A stretch of DNA of 54,010 nt from positions 1-54,010 of the forward strand of contig JAJPHE010000019.1 in the NCBI GenBank assembly GCA_021325435.1, written 5' to 3'. The notes below the pieces were generated by a model. That model saw nothing but the letters and a program-made list of their open reading frames with translations, searched no databases and was not told the DNA's origin. The stretch is from Actinomycetota bacterium (GTDB taxonomy: Bacteria > Actinomycetota > Acidimicrobiia > Acidimicrobiales > JAJPHE01). A program made the translations under genes and the position numbers. Positions 36,317 to 44,923 of the stretch are shown here, piece by piece. The number at the start of each line of letters is the position of its first letter. Within the stretch, counting starts at the first letter, position 1.

Positions 36317-37582
36317 ATGCAGGGCCGAATCGGTCGTTTGGCCTTTTGGCTGGTGGTGCTGGGCGTCCTGGCCGCTCCGGCGGCGTCGGCTCCGACCCAG
36401 GCGGCTCAGGGACCACCGGTTCCCTCCCGCGACCCCTTCTACCGGTACTCCGGGGCGCGCCCGCTCGGCCAGCTGGCCCCCGGCACCGTCCTGAAGGAGC
36501 GGTCGGTCAAGGTGGCGTTCGGTCCGGGCAACTCCACCCCGCTGACCGCCGAGCAGCTGCTGTACCGCACTACCGGCCAGCTGGGCCAGCCCACGGCGAC
36601 GGTCACCACCGTTCTGTCACCACCGTCGGCCGGCGTGCTGCCGCGAATCGTGGGATACCTGAGCTTCTACGACGGGCTCGGCCCTCGATGCGATCCCAGC
36701 TACACCCTGGCCGGTGGGGACGCCGGCGACTCCACCTACCAGCAGGAGGCGGACGAGGAACAGCTCCTCATCAGCTGGTACCTCTCGCAGGGCGACATCG
36801 TCACCGTCCCCGACTTCGAAGGCACCGGCCTCGACTGGATGGCGGGCCGAGAGTCCGGATACGGGACGCTCGACGCGGTCCGGGCCACCGAGTCCTATCT
36901 GCGGGTCGGCTCGTCGACCAAGGTGGGGTTGTCGGGCTACTCGGGGGGAGCCGTGGCGGCCGACTGGGCCAGCGAGCTGGCACCGGCGTACGCCCCGCAG
37001 GTCAACCTGGTCGGTGTGGCCGAGGGCGGCGTCCCCGCCAACTACCTCGACCACTTCGCCTACATCAACGGGACCGGTGAGTACTCGGCCGCCATACCAG
37101 GAGAGCTGTTGGGGCTCACCCGCGCCTACCACGTCGACCTGGGCCCGTACCTGTCGAGCTTCGGCCGGAAGGTGGTCGAGCAGGAGAGCGACGCCTGCAT
37201 GGCGTCGGAGTTCGGCCGCTACCCCGGCCTCACCATTTCCCAGCTGATGCTGCCCGCCTACCGCGACCTCGGCCGGGTGGCGCCTTTCTCCAGCATGCTG
37301 AGCCAGCAGACCATGGGAACAGCGAAGACCCACCCCCGGGAACCTCTGCTGATCGGCGTGGGAAATGTCGACGGTAGAGGAGACGGGGCGATGGTCGCCG
37401 CCGACGACAAGGCCCTGGCCCGCCACTACTGCCGAGAGGGCATCGCCGTCGACTACCAGGAGTACACCGGAGCTTCTCACACCGAGGCGGGGGCGTTCTT
37501 CGAGCCCCAAACCGGACCGTTCCTGCAGCAGCGCTTCGCCGACGTTCCCTTCGTGGGCAACTGCGGGTCGCTCGGTTCGTAG
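36317..37582 (+). CDS. Secreted lipase (secretory LIP-family alpha/beta hydrolase)
   Basis: A 421-residue protein with a Sec signal peptide (FWLVVLGVLAAPAASA). The mature part has the secretory-lipase features VTVPDFEGTGLDWMAG, the nucleophile elbow GLSGYSGGAVAADW (G-Y-S-G-G), and a C-terminal region with EYTGASHTEAG for the catalytic His. Family members hydrolyse triacylglycerols or related esters outside the cell. Cysteines in PRCDPSY, DACMAS, HYCREG and NCGSL suggest two disulphides. ATG 36317 gives a normal signal peptide. Confidence 0.83.
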   Translation: MQGRIGRLAFWLVVLGVLAAPAASAPTQAAQGPPVPSRDPFYRYSGARPLGQLAPGTVLKERSVKVAFGPGNSTPLTAEQLLYRTTGQLGQPTATVTTVLSPPSAGVLPRIVGYLSFYDGLGPRCDPSYTLAGGDAGDSTYQQEADEEQLLISWYLSQGDIVTVPDFEGTGLDWMAGRESGYGTLDAVRATESYLRVGSSTKVGLSGYSGGAVAADWASELAPAYAPQVNLVGVAEGGVPANYLDHFAYINGTGEYSAAIPGELLGLTRAYHVDLGPYLSSFGRKVVEQESDACMASEFGRYPGLTISQLMLPAYRDLGRVAPFSSMLSQQTMGTAKTHPREPLLIGVGNVDGRGDGAMVAADDKALARHYCREGIAVDYQEYTGASHTEAGAFFEPQTGPFLQQRFADVPFVGNCGSLGS

Positions 37583-37618
37583 CTCAGCGCAAAAGGCGGG
37601 GAACTGCCTCGGGTCTAG

Positions 37619-38863
37619 TCAGGCGCTCGCCGCCACGGCGTCGAGGATCGGTAGCAGGTGGCGGACGAACTCGGCCGGGTTCTCCTGCATCGGGAAGTGG
37701 CCGACTCCGCTCATCACGGTGTGGGTCGAACCCGGGATGGCCCGGTGGGCCGCCACTCCCATCTCCACCGTGCCGCTGTAGTCGTACTCGCCGTTGAGGA
37801 TGTGGACACCGACCTGGTTGGTGTCGATCTCGGCCACCCGGGCCCGCAGGTCGAACTCCACCATGTAGTAGTGGAGGTCGCCGAGGAAGGCAGGGGGCCA
37901 CCCGGCCGAGTAGACCTGGGAGACCTCCTTGACGTAGGCCTCGGGCGAGGTCGGCGAGCACAACGACTCCATGAGGCGGGCCTTGGTCTGGTTGCTGACT
38001 TGTGGATGCCAGAACCCCGTCAGCTCGGCGGGATCCCCGCCGATGTGGAGGCTTCCCTCCACCGCTATGACGGCCCGGAACCGGTCCGGGTGGTTGAGGG
38101 CGAGGTCGAGGGCGAGGAGACCACCGACCGAGCAGCCCATGAAGACGGGCCGGTCGAGCTCGAGGACCCGGGCCAGGGCGACGGGGACCTGGCGGAGGAA
38201 CCCGGAGGTCAGTTGGTAGGGCTCTTCCCACCACCGCTGGCCCACCGGCGGGATGGACTTCCCGTGGAACGGAAGGTCGTAGGCGATGAGCTGGAACCGA
38301 TCGGTGATCTCCGGCCGCTCGAACAGGTGACGCCACTGGACGCTGTGAGCTCCGGCGGTGTGCTGCAGGAGCATCGGGATGCCGGTGCCGGCCCGTTCGT
38401 AATAGAGACGGTGATCCAGGTCGGCGAGCTCAACGTGCACGTAGCCGCCTACGGGAGCGTCGTGCCTGGGAACGGGGCCGCCCTCGTCGGGCTGCGGCCG
38501 GGGAACGCCGGGCCGCAGCAGCTCCACCAGCCGCTCGAGGGCGGGTAGGTACTGCCAGTACCGGAGGGGGTCAGCATCGAGTCGTAGGCCAAGACGCAGC
38601 ATCACCGATAGAGCGTGGGCGAAGCGGGGGGGCACGCCCCGAAGGACCGGCTCCCACACCTCGGCGGGACCGGACACGGTGATGACCTCGGGGCCCGGTG
38701 GCGGCACTCCGGGGCGGATCTCCCCACCGTCGACCGAGAACCCGTACAGGCGGTCCCCCACCTCCAGCCGCAGGCCACCGGTCCAGTGACGCACGGCCAG
38801 GCCCAGCTCACCGTCGCCGGCGGCCCGGGCGGCCAGCTCGTCGGGGGACGGCAAGCTATTCAA
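37619..38863 (-). CDS. Alpha/beta hydrolase with SCP2-like N-terminal domain
   Basis: A 414-residue protein. Residues 1 to about 110 (LGLAVRHWTGGLRLEVGD, VITVSGPAEVWEPVLRGVPPRF) look like an SCP2/sterol-carrier fold, by pattern only. The hydrolase domain has FMGCSVGGLLALDLAL with the nucleophilic Ser, an acidic NGEYDYSG loop, and SGVGHFPMQENP with the catalytic His. A lipid-binding domain joined to an esterase would suit a large hydrophobic ester. TTG 38863 follows AGGAGG and overlaps the LLM gene stop by eight bases, so it is coupled to that gene. Confidence 0.75.
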   Translation of the reverse strand: MNSLPSPDELAARAAGDGELGLAVRHWTGGLRLEVGDRLYGFSVDGGEIRPGVPPPGPEVITVSGPAEVWEPVLRGVPPRFAHALSVMLRLGLRLDADPLRYWQYLPALERLVELLRPGVPRPQPDEGGPVPRHDAPVGGYVHVELADLDHRLYYERAGTGIPMLLQHTAGAHSVQWRHLFERPEITDRFQLIAYDLPFHGKSIPPVGQRWWEEPYQLTSGFLRQVPVALARVLELDRPVFMGCSVGGLLALDLALNHPDRFRAVIAVEGSLHIGGDPAELTGFWHPQVSNQTKARLMESLCSPTSPEAYVKEVSQVYSAGWPPAFLGDLHYYMVEFDLRARVAEIDTNQVGVHILNGEYDYSGTVEMGVAAHRAIPGSTHTVMSGVGHFPMQENPAEFVRHLLPILDAVAASA

Positions 38864-39695
38864 CCCCTACCTCCTCCGCGAAACGACGGAGCGAGTCAAC
38901 TGCTTCGCTCGAACGTCTCCAGGGTCTGACGATCACTCGATTCACTCCGGCCTCAGCGCAGCGCGACAGATCGTCCTTGGTCTGGACGGGCGAGGCCAGT
39001 GTCACCTCGATCGGGTTCACTCGTCCGGCCTCCCCGGCGAGAGCCTGCAGGCGGGTCACCGCCGCCGGTATCTCCTCGAGGGCGTGATTCATCGGCAGCC
39101 AGCCGTCGCCCACCCTGACCGTCCGTCGGAGGGCAGCTGGACTGTCGCCGCCGACATGGAGGGGTGGCCCGCCCTCCTGGGCCGGCTTGGGCTCGAAGCG
39201 CACCGGCGGGAAGCTGAAGAACTCCCCCTCGTGCTCCACGACCTCATCGCGCCAAAGCCGCCGGCAGATGTCGATGGCCTCGTCGACCCGGCGGCCCCGG
39301 GTGTGGAAGTCAAGGCCCACGGCGTCCCATTCGGCCTTGAGCCAGCCGGCGCCGATCCCGAGCTCTACCCGACCGCCCGACACGATGTCGAGGGTGACGA
39401 CGGCCCGGGCGGTGACGAACGGATGGCGCAGACCGAGGTTGAAGACCTGGGTGCCGAGCCGGATCCGGCTGGTGCGACCGGCGAGGAAAGCCAGGTAGCC
39501 GAAGGGGTCGAAGACGGCCACGTCGGAGGAGATCGGCGCACTGTCCTGACCGGCATGAGGGCTGCCCGCCATGTGCACGGGAAGGACGAGGTGGTCGGAG
39601 ATCCACACCGACTCGTAACCGAGCTGGTCCGCCGCCTCGGTGGCCTCCACCCAGAACCTCGGGTTCAGGGCTCCAAGGGAGATGCCCACCTTCAT
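38856..39695 (-). CDS. LLM-class F420-dependent oxidoreductase
   Basis: A 279-residue TIM-barrel enzyme of the luciferase-like family. Motifs are YESVWISDHLVLP, SRIRLGTQVFNLGLRHP, VELGIGAGWLKAEWDAVGLDF (motif region) and PPLHVGGDSPAALRR, all as in the F420 subgroup. It transfers hydride from reduced F420. ATG 39695 has a TACCAT box seven bases upstream. It is first of a two-gene operon with the SCP2-like hydrolase. Confidence 0.88.
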   Translation of the reverse strand: MKVGISLGALNPRFWVEATEAADQLGYESVWISDHLVLPVHMAGSPHAGQDSAPISSDVAVFDPFGYLAFLAGRTSRIRLGTQVFNLGLRHPFVTARAVVTLDIVSGGRVELGIGAGWLKAEWDAVGLDFHTRGRRVDEAIDICRRLWRDEVVEHEGEFFSFPPVRFEPKPAQEGGPPLHVGGDSPAALRRTVRVGDGWLPMNHALEEIPAAVTRLQALAGEAGRVNPIEVTLASPVQTKDDLSRCAEAGVNRVIVRPWRRSSEAVDSLRRFAEEVGVE

Positions 39696-39702
39696 CTCCC
39701 CG

Positions 39703-39708
39703 ATGGTA
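39703..39708 (-). promoter_or_regulatory. -10 box TACCAT, leaderless LLM gene
   Basis: Seven bases before the ATG at 39695. Confidence 0.5.
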
Positions 39709-39791
39709 GGCACCCGGCGCCCCCCAGCGGACGAGCGGCCCCTCAGCGGATGCACCGTCGTCTGGCTTTCCGGTCATCGAACAGCCTCTCC

Positions 39792-39797
39792 TACGAT
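39792..39797 (+). promoter_or_regulatory. -10 box TACGAT, leaderless SDR gene
   Basis: Six bases before the ATG at 39804; identical hexamer to that before the monooxygenase at 34620. Confidence 0.55.
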
Positions 39798-39803
39798 GCC
39801 CGC

Positions 39804-40628
39804 ATGTCATTGCCCTCCCCGGATACCAACCGGACGTGCGTGGTCACCGGAGCGTCTTCCGGCATCGGCTCCGAGATCGCCCGCCAGCTGGCCCGAAGGG
39901 GCCTCGGCGTCACTCTTGTCGCCCGCCGGGAGGATCGGCTGCGGACCCTGGCCGACGAGCTGAGCTCCACCTGCAACATCCGAGCCGAGGTCGTCTCTTG
40001 TGACCTCACCGAGCGGTCCTCGCGGGACCGGTTGGCCCAAGCGCTGGACGACCGCGGCCTGACCGTCGACGTCCTGGTCAACAACGCCGGCTTCGGAACC
40101 ACCGGGCTCGCCCACCAGATGGACCGCGACCGCGAGCTGGGCATGATCCGCACCAACGTCGAGGCGCTGGTCGACCTGTGCATGATCTTCGGCCGCGGCA
40201 TGGCCGACAGGGGCGGCGGTGCCATCCTCAACGTGGCGTCCACCGCCGCCTTCCAGCCGGTGCCCGGGCAGGCCGCCTACGCCGCCACCAAGTCCTTTGT
40301 TCTGTCCTACTCCCACTCGTTGCGGGCTGAGCTGGGGCGTTCGGGGGTGAGCGTCACCGTTCTATGCCCGGGCCCGGTCGACACCGAGTTCGCCGACACC
40401 GCCGGTTTCGAGGCAGGCGAGGCCGAAGGCGCCGCCCCCAAGTTCATGTGGATACCCGCCGACCGGGTGGCCCAGGAGGCGGTGGACGGCCTGGCGCGGG
40501 GCAAGGCCGTGGTGATCCCCGGCCTAGCCAACCGGCTTACCGCCATTGGCGGCTACTTCGCCCCCCGACGGGTGGTCACCAGCCTGGTGGCCAGCCGGCA
40601 CCCCGCCCTTCAGCGCACGCGGCCCTGA
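39804..40628 (+). CDS. Short-chain dehydrogenase/reductase
   Basis: A 274-residue classical SDR. The cofactor motif is CVVTGASSGIGSEIARQL, with an Arg (VARREDRL) that favours NADP. NNAGFG and the catalytic set Ser (NVASTAAFQP), Tyr and Lys (YAATKSF) are present, with LCPGPVDTEF after. It oxidises or reduces an alcohol/ketone. ATG 39804 is set by TACGAT. It is divergent from the LLM gene. Confidence 0.88.
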   Translation: MSLPSPDTNRTCVVTGASSGIGSEIARQLARRGLGVTLVARREDRLRTLADELSSTCNIRAEVVSCDLTERSSRDRLAQALDDRGLTVDVLVNNAGFGTTGLAHQMDRDRELGMIRTNVEALVDLCMIFGRGMADRGGGAILNVASTAAFQPVPGQAAYAATKSFVLSYSHSLRAELGRSGVSVTVLCPGPVDTEFADTAGFEAGEAEGAAPKFMWIPADRVAQEAVDGLARGKAVVIPGLANRLTAIGGYFAPRRVVTSLVASRHPALQRTRP

Positions 40629-40648
40629 TCGGGCGGGGCGCCCGGCGA

Positions 40649-43600
40649 CTATCCGTCGCCGCTCGCCGGACCCTGGTAGTGGTAGCCGGCCGGTACCCGA
40701 AGGGGCCAACCCTTGATGTAGGCGTAGAGGATGGAGTTCAGCACCTGCTCGTCGGCCAGGCTCAGCTGGTCGACCGTGCGGAAGTCCATGGTGGCCGACA
40801 CTCCCGACCCGACGGCATCCGGTTGGACGAGGGCGAAGGGGACCGCCGGTTTCACGGCCGTGTAGGTGGGCACCTTGTAGGCGGCTGAGTCGTAGTTCTG
40901 CGGGACATTCGGCAGGAACGCCTGGTGCATGGGGACGGCCAGCCGGTCGAACAGGGACATGGGCTGCACCCCGAAGATGGTCTCGACCGTCCTGAGCAGC
41001 GCCGGCATGGACCCCCTCTGGTGGTTGGGGCCCGGCTTGGCCAGGGGCCCGCTCACCTGCAGGTAGTCGCGCAGGGCCGACACGTGGTCTCCTGCCACCT
41101 GGGTGTCATCCTCGGTGTTGACGATCACGGTGTGCTTCCAGAACGGGCTGTTGGAGAGGGCCTGGACGATCAGCCCGAGCGCGTAGTCGTTGTCGGCGAC
41201 CATTGACTGGGGCGTCGGGCTGCCCACGTTGGTGCCCACCGTGTGGTTGACCGGCAGGGTCATGTATATGAAGCTGGGCATGACGTCGTTGCCGGTCGCC
41301 TTGTAGGTCGCCGTCCAGTTCGCCAAGGAGAAGTTCGGGTCGATCTTCTCGCCTCCACAGCTCTTGGTGGAGAAGCCGGCCGGCGGCGACCCGAAGTCCT
41401 GCCCGGCGCCTAGTGGGCCGGTAGAGGTCTGGCCGGTGACGAACAGCTGGGCCCGGCAGTAGTCGAAGTACTGCAGGTCGCCGGTATGCCAGGGATCTCC
41501 CGTCCCCGAGCCGGGGGCGTAGTGGACCTTGTAGCTGTCCAGGGTGCTTCCGGACTGGGCCGCGGTGTGCTCCCCGTAGATGGCCATGCTGAGCTTGCCC
41601 GTACCGGCGTGGGCCGGGTCAACGGCGTTGGCTCGGGCGAAGTCCTCGAAGATGAAGCCCCCGTTCGGGTCGTACATCTCGTCTTCCGTGGCCTGGATGT
41701 CCGCCCCCTGCTTACCCGCCACGCTGGGACGGAGGGGGTCACCGTTTCCGTGGGTGCCCCGGATCCCCTGGTCGTAGTCGGCCTCCCACGTCAACTCGTT
41801 GTGGTCGGTGGCGGTGGCGCCCGAGGTGTAGGAGTGCCCGGTCACCGACACCTCGGCGTCGGAGAAGAAGTTGTCGCCCAGGCTGTAGGCGCTGGCCAGC
41901 TTGTGGTGGTTCGGAGTGTTCCACTGCCCGTACAGGACCCATTTCGGGTCGGCGTTGTAGCTGCCGGCGTAGGGGTTGGTCGGGTCCTGGTTGATGTCTC
42001 CGAAGTACTGGTCGAAGGTCTTGTTCTCAGTGACGATGTAGACGACGTGCTGGATCGGCTGGGTTCCAAGGCCGGAGCCGCCTCCTGGATGGCCGCCCGG
42101 GCACACGACCTGGGACGCATCGACGGCCTGCCCGCACGGGTCGACGTTGAGCCCGGCGAAGTTGTCGTAATAGGAGACGTCCCGGGTCCACCGGCTCAGG
42201 TCCGCACCCTTGGGCGGGAGGTCGATCGCCTGCACCGTGCCGTTGGTGTTGGTGCCGTTGGAGAAGACGCTCCCGTTGGGCCCCGGCCCCGGCCCGATGC
42301 CCTTGGCGTTGGCGACCCACAGCCGGTAGCCCGACCCGTGGGGAACGACGACCAGCGACGACGGGTACCAGCCCGTCGGGATGTACTCGTACTGGCTGGG
42401 GTCGTCGGGGATGTTGCCACTCGCCTGAAGGGGGACGCCGGTGTGACCGTCCAGCAGCTGGACCGCGTTCATCCCCGACAGGGCCACGAACAGGGTGTTG
42501 CCGTCCGGCGACAGGGCGAAGGCGTCGGGGTGGGCGCCGACCAGGCCGCCCTGGATAGGCCCGACTGACTGGGTGGACGCCACCGTGGGCTGATTCGGTG
42601 TGGTGGCCAGATTGGTGTTGACCACCGAGATGCTGTCGTCGTTGTTGTTGGCGACGAAGAGAGTCGAGTGGTCGGCACTGAGCTGGAGGGCGGTCGGGTG
42701 GCGGCCCACCTGAACGTGGCCCACCTCGGCGGCGGCAGCCGGGTTGGAGATGTCCACGACCGACACCGTGCCCCCGGCGTAGGGCTGGGATATACGGGCG
42801 GTCGTGGCGTTCTCGTCGCCCCAGTTCGATACGTAGAGGTAGGCGGTGGTGGGGGTCGGATGGACGACGGCGAGGGCGTAGGCGTCCCGCCCGACCGGCA
42901 CCCGCCGAACCACCGTGTCGGTGGTCGTGTCGATGACCGACACCCGCGAGCAGACGTCCTGGCCGTCCGGGCACGGCTCGGCCGAGGAGGTCGGCTCGGA
43001 CAGGTTGCCGGCGACGTAGAGGTACCTTCCGTCGAGCAGCGCCGCGCCCGGGTACTCGGTGACGGGGATCCCGTCGAGGTGGGACTGGCTGGGAGCATTC
43101 GGCAGCCCGGCTCGGGTGGCGATGCCGTGGACGGCGTTGTGGGTCGGGAAGATCACCGCCTCGGAGGCGTCCGCCGGCACCAACCGGTTGCCGGCGAGAA
43201 CGAATCGGAACACCCGGTCGGCGTTGCCGCCGCTGGCGTAGACGGTGTTGGCCCCCGGCGCCGGCGCCGTCACCCCCATAAAGAGATTGCCGGCAGGGGT
43301 CACCCCCGGGCTGGCGGCGACGGTCGGGGCCAGGGTGGTGCCGTCGACGAAGGTCAGGCCCTGGGCCCCGCCGCTGTCGGAGCTCACGATCACCGAGCCG
43401 TCCGTGGTCGGCGACATCCCGAGGGGGAAGCGCAGAACGTCGACGCTGGAACCAGCCGGCCCGATGCACCAACCGTTGGACATGACCGCCACCGGGTTGT
43501 CGGTCTGGAGGTGTTTCTGACCGGCGCTGACGCAGTCCGGCTGCTTGCCCCCCGCCCCCGTCGCCGCTTTGGACCCGGCGAGGCGCGAGACGGTCACCGC

Positions 43601-43780
43601 CTGACCTGCTCCGGCCCCGGTCAGGGCGAGGAACCTGCCCGCCGCCCCGGAGGGCGTCGCCGGTCCCGCCTGCCGGTGGCCACCGCCCGACCCGTGCACG
43701 GCGACGGCGGCGGCTCCGCCGGTCAGGAGAAGAGCAGAGAGAGCTACGGCCAGTGACCGGCGGGGCAGGGGGCGCGACAC
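40649..43780 (-). CDS. Secreted YncE-type beta-propeller / phosphoesterase fusion
   Basis: A 1043-residue exported protein. A signal peptide (LAVALSALLLTGGAAA) comes first. YVTN/YncE-type propeller repeats follow through about residue 570 (GRYLYVAGNLSE, VSVIDTTTDTVVRRVPVG, TLFVANNNDDSISVVNTN, GNTLFVALSGMNAVQLL). From about residue 590 a phosphoesterase domain (HVVYIVTENKTFDQYFGD, EDDTQVAGDHVSALRDYL) matches the phospholipase C/acid phosphatase class. The architecture is known as a bifunctional YncE/alkaline-phosphatase-like protein; the substrate is unknown. GTG 43780 with AGGAG upstream gives the signal peptide. Confidence 0.85.
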   Translation of the reverse strand: MSRPLPRRSLAVALSALLLTGGAAAVAVHGSGGGHRQAGPATPSGAAGRFLALTGAGAGQAVTVSRLAGSKAATGAGGKQPDCVSAGQKHLQTDNPVAVMSNGWCIGPAGSSVDVLRFPLGMSPTTDGSVIVSSDSGGAQGLTFVDGTTLAPTVAASPGVTPAGNLFMGVTAPAPGANTVYASGGNADRVFRFVLAGNRLVPADASEAVIFPTHNAVHGIATRAGLPNAPSQSHLDGIPVTEYPGAALLDGRYLYVAGNLSEPTSSAEPCPDGQDVCSRVSVIDTTTDTVVRRVPVGRDAYALAVVHPTPTTAYLYVSNWGDENATTARISQPYAGGTVSVVDISNPAAAAEVGHVQVGRHPTALQLSADHSTLFVANNNDDSISVVNTNLATTPNQPTVASTQSVGPIQGGLVGAHPDAFALSPDGNTLFVALSGMNAVQLLDGHTGVPLQASGNIPDDPSQYEYIPTGWYPSSLVVVPHGSGYRLWVANAKGIGPGPGPNGSVFSNGTNTNGTVQAIDLPPKGADLSRWTRDVSYYDNFAGLNVDPCGQAVDASQVVCPGGHPGGGSGLGTQPIQHVVYIVTENKTFDQYFGDINQDPTNPYAGSYNADPKWVLYGQWNTPNHHKLASAYSLGDNFFSDAEVSVTGHSYTSGATATDHNELTWEADYDQGIRGTHGNGDPLRPSVAGKQGADIQATEDEMYDPNGGFIFEDFARANAVDPAHAGTGKLSMAIYGEHTAAQSGSTLDSYKVHYAPGSGTGDPWHTGDLQYFDYCRAQLFVTGQTSTGPLGAGQDFGSPPAGFSTKSCGGEKIDPNFSLANWTATYKATGNDVMPSFIYMTLPVNHTVGTNVGSPTPQSMVADNDYALGLIVQALSNSPFWKHTVIVNTEDDTQVAGDHVSALRDYLQVSGPLAKPGPNHQRGSMPALLRTVETIFGVQPMSLFDRLAVPMHQAFLPNVPQNYDSAAYKVPTYTAVKPAVPFALVQPDAVGSGVSATMDFRTVDQLSLADEQVLNSILYAYIKGWPLRVPAGYHYQGPASGDG

Positions 43781-43901
43781 GTGGGCTCCTGGGCGTGGGG
43801 GGACGAAAGACGAACCTGAGATGTCTCGTCGGTGAACTTCGGCGGTGTCGGTGCCGACTCCTGCCTGGACGAGGGGGGCGGCGCGCCCTGCCCGGGAGCG
43901 C

Positions 43902-43907
43902 CAAGAT
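43902..43907 (+). promoter_or_regulatory. -10-like box CAAGAT, VOC gene
   Basis: Six bases before GTG 43914; weaker than the other boxes because the first base is C. Confidence 0.3.
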
Positions 43908-43913
43908 GGCCCC

Positions 43914-44285
43914 GTGCTCGACCACATCTCCATCCAGTGCGCCGACGTCGCCGCCAGCGCCGCCTTCTACGACGCCGTCCTCGGCCCCCTCGGGGGAGCC
44001 CGGGTCCTCGACTTCGGCGAGGTCATCGGATACGGCGTCGACGGCAAGCCGGATTTCTGGATCGGTCCCCGCCAGACCGGGGAGGGCTTCCGCGAGTCCC
44101 ACCTCGCCTTCACCGCCCCGGACCGGGCGGCGGTGCGGGCCTTCTTCGAGGCGGCGGTGGGTGCGGGGGCCGAGGTTCTGCACGAGCCTCGCCAATGGCC
44201 CGAATACCACCCCAACTACTACGGCGGGTTCGTGCGTGACCCCGATGGCAACAACGTCGAGGCTGTCTGCCACACCCCCGGGTAA
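43914..44285 (+). CDS. VOC-family (glyoxalase-like) protein
   Basis: A 123-residue two-repeat VOC fold: LDHISIQCADVAASAAFYDAVL opens repeat one and HLAFTAPDRAAVRAFFEAAVGAGA repeat two. The metal-type residues are His in LDHIS, His in SHLAF and Glu in NNVEAVCH. The GGFVRDPDGNNVE end is typical. Substrate unknown; such single-domain proteins include lyases and resistance enzymes. Confidence 0.83.
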   Translation: MLDHISIQCADVAASAAFYDAVLGPLGGARVLDFGEVIGYGVDGKPDFWIGPRQTGEGFRESHLAFTAPDRAAVRAFFEAAVGAGAEVLHEPRQWPEYHPNYYGGFVRDPDGNNVEAVCHTPG

Positions 44286-44352
44286 CCGGCCCCCCCCGCC
44301 CGGGTGGGCCTCCGAGGTCCGGCCGGGTAAGACGAACCGTCAATCCGGGCTA

Positions 44353-44381
44353 TTGAAAGGTCAACCGGCCCTCCGTACCGT
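44353..44381 (+). promoter_or_regulatory. Promoter TTGAAA-N17-TACCGT
   Basis: A good -35 (44353-44358) and -10 (44376-44381) at the ideal 17-base spacing, about 50 bases before GTG 44432. The poly-C/G stretch 44287-44320 before it holds no gene. Confidence 0.5.
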
Positions 44382-44431
44382 GCACGGGGGGCGAGGCGGC
44401 CGGCGCGGCCGGTGACGGGGGGTGGAGGCCA

Positions 44432-44881
44432 GTGACTGCCTACCGGCGCCAACGAGCGGTTGACCCCTTTGCCCGGCTCCCCCGGCACGACCGACGCGCC
44501 CTGCGTCGAGCCCTGGCCCACGCCTTCCGCGACGAGCTGGCCCTACAGCGCGACCGGGCCCTGGGCGCCCTGCGGGCGGCCATCGACGCCGGCGGAGAGC
44601 TGGTGGGGGTCCGCTGGCTGGCGGACCCCGTTCCGACGGCGGAGCTGGCTTTCGAGTGCGGCCTGCGGGCCCGCCTCCACACCGTGCACCGCCCATCCGT
44701 CGTCCGGATCAGCTCAGCTCTGCCGGTTGGGCCGGTCCAGCTGCGCCAGGCCGAGCACCCCGGGCCGTTCTTCGCCCTCTACTTCGACGCCGCCGGCGCC
44801 CAGCTGCCGGTGCTGTCGGCGGCCGTCCGGGTCGTCGAGGGCCGGTCCCCAGCCGGGTTGACGGCGCCGCCCGCCACCTAA
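44432..44881 (+). CDS. Hypothetical protein, basic N-terminal helix
   Basis: A 149-residue protein that I do not recognise. The first half is a charged helix rich in Arg and Ala (RHDRRALRRALAHAFRDELALQ). The second half is strand-like (VGVRWLADPVPTAELAF, PSVVRISSALPVGP). No signal or membrane segment is seen. GTG 44432 follows GGTGGAGG and the promoter at 44353. Confidence 0.55.
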   Translation: MTAYRRQRAVDPFARLPRHDRRALRRALAHAFRDELALQRDRALGALRAAIDAGGELVGVRWLADPVPTAELAFECGLRARLHTVHRPSVVRISSALPVGPVQLRQAEHPGPFFALYFDAAGAQLPVLSAAVRVVEGRSPAGLTAPPAT

Positions 44882-44908
44882 CCTCGGGTCCCGGTCACCC
44901 GCGGGTCC

Positions 44909-44914
44909 TACAGT
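44909..44914 (+). promoter_or_regulatory. -10 box TACAGT, ABC1 kinase gene
   Basis: Nine bases before ATG 44924, so the leader would be two or three bases at most. Confidence 0.4.
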
Positions 44915-44923
44915 CGGTCGGCG

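Noticed and set aside
42027-44273. A 748-codon open frame on the minus strand over the propeller gene
   Set aside because: It is out of frame with the clear propeller/phosphoesterase repeats and is Arg/Gly/Pro-rich, as shadows are.
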